Numbered from the stretch's first letter, positions 52,228 through 62,427 are shown. The stretch: 64,000 bases of DNA from Ureibacillus sinduriensis BLB-1 = JCM 15800 (GCF_000772955.1 NZ_JPVO01000048.1:105404-169403); one strand, 5' to 3'. A program made the numbers and translations. The notes: generated by a model from the sequence alone, not told the origin.

Positions 52228-55200
52228 ATGAAGAATAGAGCAAATTCAAAATTTATGAAAGCTACGGTCGCAACTGCTATTGTCGCGTCCACATTTGCTG
52301 CTCAGGCGCCATTATCAACTGAGGCTAGTACCTCTTTTCCGGATGTGAAACCATCCAGTTATTATTATGATGCGATTCAAACTCTAGCGGAGCGTAAGAT
52401 TATTAATGGTTATCCTGATGGGAAATTTCACCCGCAAGATCAAGTCACTCGTGGACAAGCAGCCAAAATCATCGTAGGGGTATTAGGATTGGACACAGAA
52501 AACGTATCGAACCCCAATTTCTCCGATGTAAATACAAATCATCCGTTTTATGCTGCCATTGCGGCATTAGCGGAAAAAGGAATCATTAAAGGCACTGGGA
52601 ATGGAACATTCAAACCGAATGAACCGATCCAACGCAATCATTTAGCTAAAATCATTGCGGAAGCTTTCAATTTGCAAGCTTCCAATACAAATTTCCCATT
52701 TACGGATGTACCTAAGGAATATCAAAACTATGTTGCGAGTTTGTACGACAATGGCATAACAACAGGTAAAACATCCACTCTATTTGGAGGAAGGGCTTCA
52801 ACAACACGTGGGGAATTTGCGGTTTTCATTCACCGGGCAGAAAACGTAAAGAGCCAGCCAGTTGAAAATATTACAACCTCTGTCAATTTCACGGTAGAGT
52901 CCGTCGCAAGCAACCAAGTCCAAACCTCCACTGGCAGCTATGCAATTGATGCTTCGCTACAATCATTTTTTGCTGGGAATGCAATCGCATTAAAAGGAGC
53001 AGACATAAAGGCAGTTATCCAAGAGGGCAAAGTGGTGAGGATTGAAGACTTATCAGTAAACAGTGCTGGAACTGCCACAACACCGGTCGTCATTGATGGA
53101 GCAAATACAACAATAGCAGGAAATTTACAAGTTAACGCTGACTATGTCTCTGTGAAAAACTTAAACGTTGAAGGCCATATTACATTATCGGCAAATGTGA
53201 TCAACAGCTATCTTTCAGATAATGTGGATGCAAAAGGTGATTTCATCATTGCCGAGGCAGGGCCGGTTGCAGTTGCTTCTTTAAACGAAATGGCAGCCAA
53301 CACGACTAAAGGTCCAAAAGTTGACTTGCGAAACTCTTCGCAAAAATCCGTTCATATAAAGCGTAACCATGTGGAGTTCATTTCAAATACTAGAGTTCCA
53401 GAAATTATCGTTACAGCAAATGGTTCGTCCATCACAATCAATGCGGATGTGGGGCAGGTAACGATCAACGGAAGCGCAAATATAGAAATTAAAGGGTCGG
53501 GAAATATAGAAAAATTAACAGTGGACCAAGCAAAAGAAATTGCATTAAACATCACCGGTCAAATTAAGGAACTTATAGTAATGAAAGGTGATTCAAAAGT
53601 TGAAATTGGCGTTGGTTTACGCATTGCCAAACTGGTAATCCCTGATGGAGTAACGGCTGGACAAGTAATCCGAAACTTTGAGGCAGTGAAAGGGCAAATC
53701 GAAGCGATTGTGAACAACAATGGCACAAACAATAGTGGGAATAACAACGGTTCGAACGGTGGAAATGGTGGTTCAGGTGGCGGAAACAATGGCCCGGGCG
53801 GTGGCAATAATAACGGCGGAACGCAACCACCTAAAAACTTTACACTGAACCTAACTTACACAAACGATTCACATGCAAATGTTGAAAAGTATCCAAGGCT
53901 TGTGACTGCTGCAAAAGAAGTTAAAAATGCAAAACCAAATTCAGTTCTTGTCCATGCAGGGGATGTGTTCTCAGGTACTTTGTATTTCAATGAATTTAAA
54001 GGACAAGCAGATCTTGAATTTATGAATCTAATGGGTTATGACATGATGACTTTTGGTAACCATGAGTTCGACTTAGGGTCGAGTCCGGAAGGCCATAAAG
54101 CTTTGGCCGATTTCATTAAAGGGGCAAAATTCCCATTCGTAAGTTCAAATATTGATTTCTCGAAGGATTCCAATCTGCAAGGATTATTTTCGGATTTAAA
54201 CTCTAGTAATCCAAAAGACGGACAAATCTATAATGGTATTGTGAAAGAAATAGATGGTCAGAAGGTTGGATTCTTCGGGTTGACTACTGCAGAAACAGCA
54301 GATATTTCAAGCCCTGGTGCGGTTGAATTCGAAGATTACATTAAAGAGGCGGAAAAAGCTGTAAAAGCTTTTGAAAATATGGGTGTCAACAAAATTGTTG
54401 CGATTACACATATTGGGTACGACGACAATGCAGCGGTTGATAACGACCTTGAATTGGCGAAAAAGGTGGAAGGAATCGACGTAATCGTGGGCGGTCATAG
54501 CCATACAAAGTTAGATAAACCATATGTTGTAGGCACCGGAGATGCACCAACAGTCATTGTACAAGCCTATCAATACAATGATTATTTAGGGACGCTCGAT
54601 GTGACATTCGATCGTAACGGTAAAGTTGTACTAAGTGAAGGCAATTTAATCGATATCAATGCGAAAGTGAAAGATGGAGATGGGAAAGAAGTTTATAAAT
54701 TTGCCGAAGATGCAGAGGCGGTTGCTAAACTTGCACCATATAAAACAGTAGTGGAGAAAACTGCCGGAACACAAATCGGTGTGGAGTTAAAAGAAAGACT
54801 AGTAAACCCACGTACCAGTGATGCAGGAAATACAGAGGGAATAAGTGTCCGGAAAAATGAGACAATTCTAGGTAATATCATTACAGACGGAATGCTTGAA
54901 AAAGCGAAAAAAGCCGTACCTGGAAAAAATATCATTATGGCACTTCAAAATGGTGGAGGTATCCGAGCGGCAATAGAAGCTGGACCAGTCACGGTAGGCG
55001 AAGTCATTACAGTTCTTCCATACGGCAACACACTTGCAACTATGGACTTAACTGGAGCTGAAATCAAACAAGCGTTTGAGACGAGCTTTAAATCTTACCC
55101 ATCAGAAAGTGGAGGATTCTTACATGTTTCCGGGGCAAAAGTGGAGTTTGACTCATCAAAACCAGTCGGACAACGTGTCGTAAGTGTGAAGTATAAAGAT

Positions 55201-55719
55201 GGAAGCGGCAACTTTACCGAGTTAAAAGATAGTGAAAACTACACAATTGCCACGAATGCTTTCACTGCAAAAGGTGGAGATGGTTACGATGTGTTTGCGA
55301 AAGCTTATGGTGAAGGCCGTGTAACGGATTTAGGCTTATCGGATTGGGAAAACTTCAGGGATCATTTGGTGTCGCTTAAAGATACTGGAATTCCTATAGT
55401 AATTGAAGGGCGAATTGTCGATGTTGCAGGACAACAAAACCCGGGAACAGAGCTTCCAGGTGGGGACTATGACGGCGCTGAATTCTCTGGTACTGCTGGA
55501 CAAGTGAAAGTGTACAGTGGAGATGCAACAGTTGATATTTCCAATATTAACTCATTAGGTAATGCGGTAGTGAAAGGGAATTTGATTATTAAAGGTAAGG
55601 CAACAGGAGAGATCACATTTGCAAACATTCAAGTGGAGGGTAACCTTGACCTTACAGAGCTAGAGGCTGATACGCAAGACTTTACTGGAATCACTGTTGA
55701 CGGAGAAACGATACTATAA
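52228..55719 (+). CDS. SLH-anchored 5'-nucleotidase / UDP-sugar hydrolase
   Basis: An 1163-residue surface protein with a signal peptide (1-33), three SLH domains (about 34-210), a beta-rich repetitive region (about 215-500, helix-like NV/IT repeats), and an Asn/Gly-rich linker (505-530). A metallophosphatase domain (about 537-800) shows metal-site motifs TNDSH, GDVFSGT, GNHEFD near 610 and GGHSH near 754. The 5'-nucleotidase C-terminal domain (about 845-1065) binds the nucleotide, and a ~90-residue beta-rich tail ends the protein. It should release phosphate and nucleosides from extracellular nucleotides. The ATG is behind GAGGGGAG. Next to the secreted nuclease it suggests nucleic-acid scavenging. 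Confidence 0.93.
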   Translation: MKNRANSKFMKATVATAIVASTFAAQAPLSTEASTSFPDVKPSSYYYDAIQTLAERKIINGYPDGKFHPQDQVTRGQAAKIIVGVLGLDTENVSNPNFSDVNTNHPFYAAIAALAEKGIIKGTGNGTFKPNEPIQRNHLAKIIAEAFNLQASNTNFPFTDVPKEYQNYVASLYDNGITTGKTSTLFGGRASTTRGEFAVFIHRAENVKSQPVENITTSVNFTVESVASNQVQTSTGSYAIDASLQSFFAGNAIALKGADIKAVIQEGKVVRIEDLSVNSAGTATTPVVIDGANTTIAGNLQVNADYVSVKNLNVEGHITLSANVINSYLSDNVDAKGDFIIAEAGPVAVASLNEMAANTTKGPKVDLRNSSQKSVHIKRNHVEFISNTRVPEIIVTANGSSITINADVGQVTINGSANIEIKGSGNIEKLTVDQAKEIALNITGQIKELIVMKGDSKVEIGVGLRIAKLVIPDGVTAGQVIRNFEAVKGQIEAIVNNNGTNNSGNNNGSNGGNGGSGGGNNGPGGGNNNGGTQPPKNFTLNLTYTNDSHANVEKYPRLVTAAKEVKNAKPNSVLVHAGDVFSGTLYFNEFKGQADLEFMNLMGYDMMTFGNHEFDLGSSPEGHKALADFIKGAKFPFVSSNIDFSKDSNLQGLFSDLNSSNPKDGQIYNGIVKEIDGQKVGFFGLTTAETADISSPGAVEFEDYIKEAEKAVKAFENMGVNKIVAITHIGYDDNAAVDNDLELAKKVEGIDVIVGGHSHTKLDKPYVVGTGDAPTVIVQAYQYNDYLGTLDVTFDRNGKVVLSEGNLIDINAKVKDGDGKEVYKFAEDAEAVAKLAPYKTVVEKTAGTQIGVELKERLVNPRTSDAGNTEGISVRKNETILGNIITDGMLEKAKKAVPGKNIIMALQNGGGIRAAIEAGPVTVGEVITVLPYGNTLATMDLTGAEIKQAFETSFKSYPSESGGFLHVSGAKVEFDSSKPVGQRVVSVKYKDGSGNFTELKDSENYTIATNAFTAKGGDGYDVFAKAYGEGRVTDLGLSDWENFRDHLVSLKDTGIPIVIEGRIVDVAGQQNPGTELPGGDYDGAEFSGTAGQVKVYSGDATVDISNINSLGNAVVKGNLIIKGKATGEITFANIQVEGNLDLTELEADTQDFTGITVDGETIL

Positions 55720-55732
55720 ACTTTTTTCACGA

Positions 55733-55761
55733 AAGCCTTCCTCTGTGGGGAGGAGGGCTTC
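55733..55761 (+). terminator. Hairpin after the 5'-nucleotidase gene
   Basis: A 10-bp stem AGCCTTCCTC with GAGGAGGGCT (one T-G pair), followed by TCGTTTCCTT. The T run is poor, so the terminator is weak. Confidence 0.65.
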
Positions 55762-55808
55762 GTTTCCTTATTAATTACACGTGTTCTCTAAATTGAAGGG
55801 AGAAGAAG

Positions 55809-58800
55809 ATGATGAGCAAAAAGAAATGGAAAAAGCCGATCAATACTTTCTTAGCAACAACGATGATTGCTAGTGTAGTAGTCCCTAGTGCACCTTTAGT
55901 AGCAAAAGCAGAAGCAATCGCCACAGATTTGATTATTTCGGAGTATATTGAGGGTAGCAGTTTTAATAAAGCGATAGAAATATATAACGGAACAGGGGCA
56001 CCTGTTGATTTAAGTAATTACACTTTGGAGTTGCATGTAAACGGTACTGAAGCTGTGGGAGCAACAGTAACCTTGTCGGGTGTTTTGGAGAGCGGTGATG
56101 TGTACGTTGTATATCATAAAGATGCAAACGATGCCATTAAAAGTGTAGGGGATTTAGAAAATTCCGCGGTTATGAATTTTAATGGAAATGACCCGATAAT
56201 CTTGAAAAAGAATGGAGAAACTATCGATTCCATTGGACAAATAGGATCATCTGCCGACTTTGCCAAAGATCAAACTTTTGTCCGTAAAAGTGCAGTACAC
56301 AGTGGTAACGCTTCTTTTAATCCAGACGAATGGGACAAACTATCAAAAGATGATACTACCAATTTAGGTTTCCATCTGATGGATGGTACTTCTGGTGAAC
56401 CGGGAGGCGAAAACCCAGAGGAACCAGGTGAGCCAGGGGAAGAAAATCCGGAAGAACCAGGTGAACCAGGAGGCGAAGACCCGGAAATACCAGTAGATCC
56501 GGAAACTCCTAGCGTAGCTGTAATTTCAATCTCCGACGCTCGTACGAAACAAAGTGGTGAGAGAGTTGTCATAAAAGGCGTTGTTGCAGCGGGTCTAAAA
56601 AATACTTTCTCTGTTCAGGATGAAACAGGCGGTATCGCAATACGTCCAACATCACTGGATATAAGAGTTGGCGATGAAGTCACTTTAGAAGGAACATTGC
56701 AGGAATATAGAGGCTTGCTTCAACTAGATTCAACTACGATCGTTGAGAAAGGCCAAAATGTAGGTGCACCTGCCCCGAAAGAAATTACGGGTGCCGATGT
56801 GAATGAAAGTAATGAATCTTTATTAGTTACAGTTAAGAATGTTGAACTGACAGCGGTAGCTGGAACTAGCTGGAAAAACTATACTGCAAACGATGGCTCA
56901 ACATTTATTGTGCGGGATGAAACTGGTGGGTTCGGGTCTTTAACCGTTGGTACAACCTATGAATCTATCACAGGTATCGTCCAGCAATTTGACAATGATT
57001 ATCAAATCATTCCACGTTCTGAACAGGATATTGTTGCCGATAGTACGACATTAAAGCCTGCCACAGCTAATCCAGCATCAGGTACTTATGTAGGGCCTCA
57101 ATCGGTGGAATTATCTACAACTTCCGCGGGTGCTGAAATTTACTATACACTGGATGGTACGGAACCAACAGTAAATAGTGCCAAATATGACAGTCCGATC
57201 AAGATTTCCAAATCCACTGCGATCAAAGCCATTGTAAAAGCGCAGGATGGTACTGTGAGTGAAGTTTCGACATTTAATTACACAATTACGGACGCCTTAC
57301 AAATCCACGACATTCAAGGAGAGGGCCACACTTCACCTTTTGTCGGCCAAGTTGTTGATGGGATACAAGGTGTCGTGACTTATACTTATACCATCGGGAG
57401 CGGGAATTACTTCCATCTTCAAACACCGGATGAATTAAAAGACGATAACCCTAATACGTCAGATGCGATCATTGTCTATACCGGGAACAAAAAACCCGCT
57501 GCAGTGGGGGATTTAGTGAATGTAACAGGTACAGTTGATGAGTATCATATCGATGGCTACAATGACACAAAAAAAGATACGGATTTATCTGTAACACAAA
57601 TCAACGCACGAGATGATCGTGGAGGTCTGATTGTCAAAGTGGCAAGCAATGTTGAACTGCCGGCTGCAGTGACAATTGATGCAAGCAACTTACCGAGCGA
57701 GTTTATTGATAGTGATGGATTAACAATATTCAACCCGGAAGTAGATGCAATCGATTTCTGGGAAAGTCTTGAAGGAATGCGTGTTCAAGTTGGCAATGTT
57801 AAAGCGGTATCTCCACAAGAACACGGGGATCTTATTACAGTCCTAGAGGATAGAAAAACGGATACAATCCACGGTGGTGTAAAATTAACGGAAACTACCG
57901 CAAATCCGGATCGCATTCAATTCAAACTATTCGATAACAATACAGCAAGGAATTTTGAAGTCGCAACAGGCGATCGATTTACCGGACCGATCGAAGGGGT
58001 CGTAAATTACGGATTCCAAAACTATAAAATTTATGCAGATTATGAGTATATGAGAGAAAAATATGTAAAGGGTGACACAAAGCCTGAAACAACAACGATT
58101 GTGAAGAAAGATGATAAGTTGACGATCGCATCTTACAATCTTGAAAACTTCTCAAATAATCGAAAAGAAACAACGGATGATAAAGCGCAAAAATTGGCAA
58201 GAGCCTTTGTAAAGGATATGAAAAGTCCCGATATTATCGGTGTAACAGAAGTTCAGGACAACAATGGTGCCAGTGCTGGTGATGCCAAAGCAGATGAAAG
58301 CTATCAACGACTGATCGATGCAATTAAGGCAGCTGGTGGTCCGGAATACAAATATTTAAATATCGATCCGGTAAATAACGAGGATGGTGGAGCGCCGAAT
58401 GCCAATATCCGTGTGGGCTTCTTATACAATCCAGAGCGTGTAACACTTCCTGAGGGGATTAAAGCTGGGGATGCAACATCTACAGTTGCTTATAAAAATG
58501 GAAAACTTACTCTTAACCCTGGTCGAATCGACCCAACGAATCCGGCATTTAACAGCAGCCGAAAACCGTTAGCGGCTCAGTTTAACTTCCAAGGCGAAGA
58601 GGTGGTCGTCATTGTGAATCATTGGAACTCAAAATCGGGGGACACTCCTTTATTTGGTTCAACTCAACCGCCTATTTATGGAAGTGAAGAACAACGTAAA
58701 GAAATTGCGAAAGTTGTTAATAATTTCGTGGAAGAAATTAAAAAAGATAACCCAAAAGCAAATATTGTCTCTGTTGGTGACTTTAACGATTTCCAGTTCA

Positions 58801-60383
58801 CTGAGTCATTGAAAATTCATGAAGGGCAACACATGACGAACATGATCAATCTTGTGGACGACAATGATCGTTATACTTACCTTTTCCAAGGGAACTCGCA
58901 AGTATTAGATCACATTTTGGTTTCAAATAATCTAGTGAAAAATACAGAGATTGATATTCTTCACATTAATGCAGATTTCACTGACATGGCAGGGCGTGCG
59001 AGTGACCATGACCCGGTAATGGTCCAAATCGATCTTAAAGGAACAGGTGAAGTTGAAACGCCGATTACTGCTGAAAAAGAGTACAACTTTACAAGTTATA
59101 AAACAAATAAATTAACAATTACAAAACCTAGTGTTGCGGTTAGCTTAGATGCAGATTCAGTCATTACAGATGGTATCTTGTTTAAAGGGGAATATGCGGA
59201 GTTCCAAGGTGCTGGCTTTGCAGGTGCTGTTTTAACAGTTCAACCTGAAAAAACAGGGGCAGTTATTGACTTTAAAGGTACCAAAGTGAAGAAAGTGATA
59301 ATTGACGGACCGAATGTAAAAGAATTACGCGGCGTTGAAAACGTTGAAGAGATCGAGTATACAAACGGTGCAACAGCCAATACAATTAAATTTACCGATT
59401 CAAAAGGGGATCCCATTGCGGATCCTTCTTTTCCTTCTGAAAATAAAGCACCGGTAGTTTCGAAACCAATTGGAAATCAAACACTAGTAGTTGGTGGAAA
59501 AGTGTCGATTGACTTATCAGAGCACTTTTCGGACCCGGATGGAGACAATCTTTCTTACTCTGCAACCAAAGGAATGGTTAAAGATAATAGCTTGACTTTG
59601 GAACTGGAGGAAGGCAGCCATATTGTCGGGGTGACCGCTACCGACGGTGAAAAAAGTGTAACGGCACAATTTACTGTAACTGTGACTGCACCTGAAGCAC
59701 CCAATGATGACTATTATAAAGATGCTCGGGGGAAAACAGGCCAAGAGTTAAAAGCCGCACTTCATGAAATCATCGATGACCATAAGCAGCTATCCTACAA
59801 TGAAGCATGGGAAGCTTTAAAGGAAACGGATGAAGACCCAAAGAATCCGGCCAATGTGATTTTATTTTATTCAAACAGATCGATATCTAAAAACAGCAAT
59901 GGCGGTAATGTGGGGCAATGGAACAGAGAACATACTTGGGCTAAGTCGCATGGCGATTTTGGAACGAGTAAAGGGCCGGGAACGGATATTCATCACTTAC
60001 GCCCAACAGATGTTCAAGTAAATGGAGCAAGGGGCAACTTGGATTTTGATAATGGCGGCAGTCCGGTTACTGGCTGTTCGGGATGCTTTAAAGACTCGGA
60101 TTCCTTCGAGCCACCAGATCGAATAAAGGGAGATGTAGCCCGAATTCTATTCTACATGGCGACACGCTATGAACAAGGTGACCGGGTTGACCTTGAGCTG
60201 AATGACAGAGTGAATAATGGCAAAAATCCTTACCACGGTAAACTTTCCGTGCTATTGCAATGGCATAAGCAAGACCCGGTAGATGACTTTGAGCGAAATC
60301 GCAATAATGTCATTCAAGAATGGCAAGGCAACCGCAATCCATTTATCGACCACCCGGAATGGGCGGAGTTGATTTGGAGGTAG
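55809..60383 (+). CDS. Secreted multidomain nuclease with two catalytic domains
   Basis: A 1524-residue protein with a signal peptide (1-36), a lamin-tail-like domain (about 38-180), a Glu/Pro/Gly linker (198-238), and two OB-fold-like modules (about 240-410 and 500-740). A chitobiase C-terminal-like repeat (about 418-500; YYTLDGTEPT) lies between them. An exonuclease-endonuclease-phosphatase domain (about 768-1080) has LTIASYNLENF, VTEVQDNNG, NHWNSKSGD, VGDFNDF and SDHDPV. A beta module and a cadherin-like repeat (about 1215-1295) follow, then an endonuclease I domain (about 1305-1520; WNREHTWAKSHGDF, DIHHLRPTD). It has neither SLH nor LPXTG, so it is probably released. It resembles B. subtilis YhcR in concept but carries different nuclease types. 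Confidence 0.92.
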   Translation: MMSKKKWKKPINTFLATTMIASVVVPSAPLVAKAEAIATDLIISEYIEGSSFNKAIEIYNGTGAPVDLSNYTLELHVNGTEAVGATVTLSGVLESGDVYVVYHKDANDAIKSVGDLENSAVMNFNGNDPIILKKNGETIDSIGQIGSSADFAKDQTFVRKSAVHSGNASFNPDEWDKLSKDDTTNLGFHLMDGTSGEPGGENPEEPGEPGEENPEEPGEPGGEDPEIPVDPETPSVAVISISDARTKQSGERVVIKGVVAAGLKNTFSVQDETGGIAIRPTSLDIRVGDEVTLEGTLQEYRGLLQLDSTTIVEKGQNVGAPAPKEITGADVNESNESLLVTVKNVELTAVAGTSWKNYTANDGSTFIVRDETGGFGSLTVGTTYESITGIVQQFDNDYQIIPRSEQDIVADSTTLKPATANPASGTYVGPQSVELSTTSAGAEIYYTLDGTEPTVNSAKYDSPIKISKSTAIKAIVKAQDGTVSEVSTFNYTITDALQIHDIQGEGHTSPFVGQVVDGIQGVVTYTYTIGSGNYFHLQTPDELKDDNPNTSDAIIVYTGNKKPAAVGDLVNVTGTVDEYHIDGYNDTKKDTDLSVTQINARDDRGGLIVKVASNVELPAAVTIDASNLPSEFIDSDGLTIFNPEVDAIDFWESLEGMRVQVGNVKAVSPQEHGDLITVLEDRKTDTIHGGVKLTETTANPDRIQFKLFDNNTARNFEVATGDRFTGPIEGVVNYGFQNYKIYADYEYMREKYVKGDTKPETTTIVKKDDKLTIASYNLENFSNNRKETTDDKAQKLARAFVKDMKSPDIIGVTEVQDNNGASAGDAKADESYQRLIDAIKAAGGPEYKYLNIDPVNNEDGGAPNANIRVGFLYNPERVTLPEGIKAGDATSTVAYKNGKLTLNPGRIDPTNPAFNSSRKPLAAQFNFQGEEVVVIVNHWNSKSGDTPLFGSTQPPIYGSEEQRKEIAKVVNNFVEEIKKDNPKANIVSVGDFNDFQFTESLKIHEGQHMTNMINLVDDNDRYTYLFQGNSQVLDHILVSNNLVKNTEIDILHINADFTDMAGRASDHDPVMVQIDLKGTGEVETPITAEKEYNFTSYKTNKLTITKPSVAVSLDADSVITDGILFKGEYAEFQGAGFAGAVLTVQPEKTGAVIDFKGTKVKKVIIDGPNVKELRGVENVEEIEYTNGATANTIKFTDSKGDPIADPSFPSENKAPVVSKPIGNQTLVVGGKVSIDLSEHFSDPDGDNLSYSATKGMVKDNSLTLELEEGSHIVGVTATDGEKSVTAQFTVTVTAPEAPNDDYYKDARGKTGQELKAALHEIIDDHKQLSYNEAWEALKETDEDPKNPANVILFYSNRSISKNSNGGNVGQWNREHTWAKSHGDFGTSKGPGTDIHHLRPTDVQVNGARGNLDFDNGGSPVTGCSGCFKDSDSFEPPDRIKGDVARILFYMATRYEQGDRVDLELNDRVNNGKNPYHGKLSVLLQWHKQDPVDDFERNRNNVIQEWQGNRNPFIDHPEWAELIWR

Positions 60384-60500
60384 GGAGGATAGTTGGTTTT
60401 TGACTCTAAATTTATGGAACCCTAATTATCTTTACAACCCAACAAGTTTCGACTATTCTACTCGATGGGGAAATAAACAAAAGAGTTTACTGTTGACGGA

Positions 60501-60573
60501 TCGCCGAATGCCATGAAAGTGGCCTGTTCGGTGAAGGCTCGATCGAAACCTATGTATAGGATAAGATGAGAAT
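60501..60573 (+). ncRNA. Group II intron domains V-VI remnant, copy 1
   Basis: 60501-60534 is exactly 34 nt and folds as domain V. The lower helix UCGCCGAAU pairs with GUUCGGUGA, including the G-U wobble of a CGC triad; a CU bulge follows, then an upper helix GCCAU/GUGGC capped by GAAA. Domain VI follows (CUCG...UGAG with an inner CCTAT/ATAGG hairpin and an unpaired A-rich side, GGATAAGA). No 5' intron domains or reverse transcriptase gene are present. The probable 3' splice site is AAT/AGC near 60573, leading into an open frame. Confidence 0.65.
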
Positions 60574-60879
60574 AGCAACCCGGAGTGGGTTAAAGTGAAA
60601 GATGCCAGTATTATTACGGTAGACAATAATTCTACTTCTTTTAAAGTAAGTAAGGATGCTACTGTACAAACAATTCTTGCTGCGTTAGAGCCATATGACG
60701 ATGATGTGAGCCACGTATACGAATTAATCTATTCCGATGGTGATGACTTGGTTGTATATGAACCTACGGAAAAAATAATTTCAACTAGAGTATATGCAAC
60801 AAAATTAATCATTACCGTTAATGGAATGAGAACTGAATACCACTTAGTGGATTATATCGAAGATTCATTTTCAAATTAA
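60574..60879 (+). pseudogene. 3' exon-like fragment of a surface-protein gene
   Basis: The frame is open from 60565 through the intron junction: S-N-P-E-W-V then KVKDASIITVDNNSTSFKVS and a C-terminal part with KLIITVNGMRTEYHLVDYIE. The pattern (beta-rich, VTV...VLAAL...) looks like the C-terminal modules of large surface proteins, without a signal peptide or SLH domain of its own. A GTG at 60595 has GGAGTGGG upstream and could give a free 94-residue product, so it may be expressed; I favour a gene remnant. Confidence 0.5.
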
Positions 60880-61436
60880 AAATAGGGCTGCAACTTTGCA
60901 GGACTATTCCTACTGTAATGATAGAACGGGTTCCTACTTATATTCTTCAGTACCTAGTGTTTGATAAGGTATCTACTCTACTTATGATTCTGTTACTTGC
61001 GTTGATTATTATGATTCCATTCCAGCAGCACAAATGAGTCCAAATCAAAATGCAATAATAGGTTCTTATTTAAATATGGATTATAATATAATAATCAATG
61101 TAACTCTAATGTTGGTACGACAAAAAGTAAACCGATATAGCAACTATTGAGTTCTAATGCTTAGTTTCAAACCTCATCTTTACTTGGGTGGGGCTTTTTT
61201 TGTTACGACTCTATATAACTAGTTATTAAACTATATGAATGGAAAAGCATAACTTCAAAAAACATTGATTAATATTACATTCTGACCGATTTCAACAAGA
61301 CAGTTATTTCTATTTGTCGATAATTAGTAAACTGCAGTATTATTTATCTGAATTTTTGGAATTGTTTATGTTCTGAAAACACCCTTATTATCTTACAATT
61401 TAATAGGGGAAATAAGTATTGAAGAATGGCTATTGA
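60880..61436. other. Decayed sequence between two intron remnants
   Basis: No intact gene. 60965-61145 contains an unbroken but start-less frame (YYDSIPAAQMSPNQNAIIGS) that may be old coding sequence. A hairpin with T run is at 61172-61201. The block GGGGAAATAA before 61441 also precedes copy 1. Confidence 0.45.
61172..61201 (+). terminator. Hairpin with T run
   Basis: CCTCATC pairs with GGTGGGG (two G-T pairs) and is followed by C and seven T residues. Confidence 0.6.
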
Positions 61437-61440
61437 CGGA

Positions 61441-61518
61441 TCGCCGTGTGCGGTGAAAGCCGCCTGCATGGTGAAGGCCTGAATCGAAAGCCAATGCATG
61501 TTGGTATAAGTCAGGAAA
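61441..61518 (+). ncRNA. Group II intron domains V-VI remnant, copy 2
   Basis: 61441-61474 is again 34 nt. The lower helix UCGCCGUGU pairs with GCAUGGUGA, with a CU bulge and an upper helix GCGGU/GCCGC capped by GAAA. Compared with copy 1, four base pairs differ on both sides and remain paired. Domain VI: CCUGA pairs with UCAGG, with inner CCAA/TTGG and TATAAG on the 3' side. TTGACGGATCGCC precedes both copies. The 3' junction is near AAA/AGC at 61518. Confidence 0.65.
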
Positions 61519-62376
61519 AGCGTAGAAATTGAAGAATTAATTGCTCCAGAGAAGATTACTGTAAAAGTGGGTGAACAGGTAAACCTTCCAACTAAAATCC
61601 AAGCTAGAATGAGTAACGCGACAATTAAAGAAGTACCTGTTGTTTGGAAGCCGAGTACTATTGATACATCCATTCCTGGTACTGTGACGGTGAATGGTAC
61701 CGTCAATGGTTTTAATGGAAAAGTCGCTATGACAATTGTTATAGAGGCAGAAGAAGTAGGAGATGTTCAAATTAGTTTATTTAAGGATTCCACCTCATCT
61801 AGTAATAGCATAAACTTTAGCAACTTGAGTGAGTTCTACTTAAAAAACAAAGAGACGGGGAAGATTTATAGGAATGGTAATACCCCTTCTCAACCAAGTA
61901 GGAAGAATCAGTTTGAAATGACCAATTTACCTGAAGGGGAATATACGATTCATTCAGAACTTCCTGAAGGGATGGAAATACTAGCAATCCATTTGGGGGA
62001 ATCTTATAAAGAGACAATCTATGATGCAGAAGTTAATCCGTTGGTTATTGGTGATGACAAAACATATGCAAAAATCGTACTAAAAGCGCAGCATACACTG
62101 GCAGAAATAAAACCGTTGGAAGATTTGATAGTACCTGTTGATATAACATTTGATGAATTCAAAGCTGCTCTTCCAAAGCAAACTACTATTGTTGATACAA
62201 TCGGGAAAGAACATCAAGTGGATTTAAAATGGGATATACGTCCATTCCAATTTGACAGTTGGAAGAAGCCGGGACAATATACAAGAACAAGCGAATTCTT
62301 CACATTACCTTTAAGTATTTCGAATACAAGTCCAGCTACCAGATTAGAGGTAAATCTTAAAGTAATCTTTGAATAG
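61519..62376 (+). pseudogene. 3' exon-like surface-protein fragment with Big_4 domain
   Basis: The frame is open from 61510, straight out of the intron remnant, beginning S-V-E-I-E-E-L then IAPEKITVKVGEQVNLPTK. A bacterial Ig-like (Big_4) domain covers the first ~70 residues (VPVVWKPSTIDTSIPGTVTV). A middle region of ~120 residues has a beta-sandwich-like pattern, and a second Ig-like stretch ends the fragment (LKWDIRPFQFDSWKKPGQY). There is no signal peptide, SLH domain or natural start; GTG 61567 lies inside the Ig domain. It is the 3' part of a lost surface-protein gene. A good terminator follows. Confidence 0.65.
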
Positions 62377-62427
62377 TTATTTCATACAGTCTTAAGACTA
62401 ACTACTTCAAATCGAATATTCATTATA

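Noticed and set aside
60501..60573. Riboswitch such as c-di-GMP, TPP or cobalamin
   Set aside because: The conserved cores of those classes are absent, whereas the 34-nt length, bulge and GAAA loop fit domain V of group II introns.
61567..62376. GTG 61567 as the start of an independent gene
   Set aside because: The Big_4 domain and the open frame extend upstream to the intron remnant, and no ribosome site precedes the GTG.
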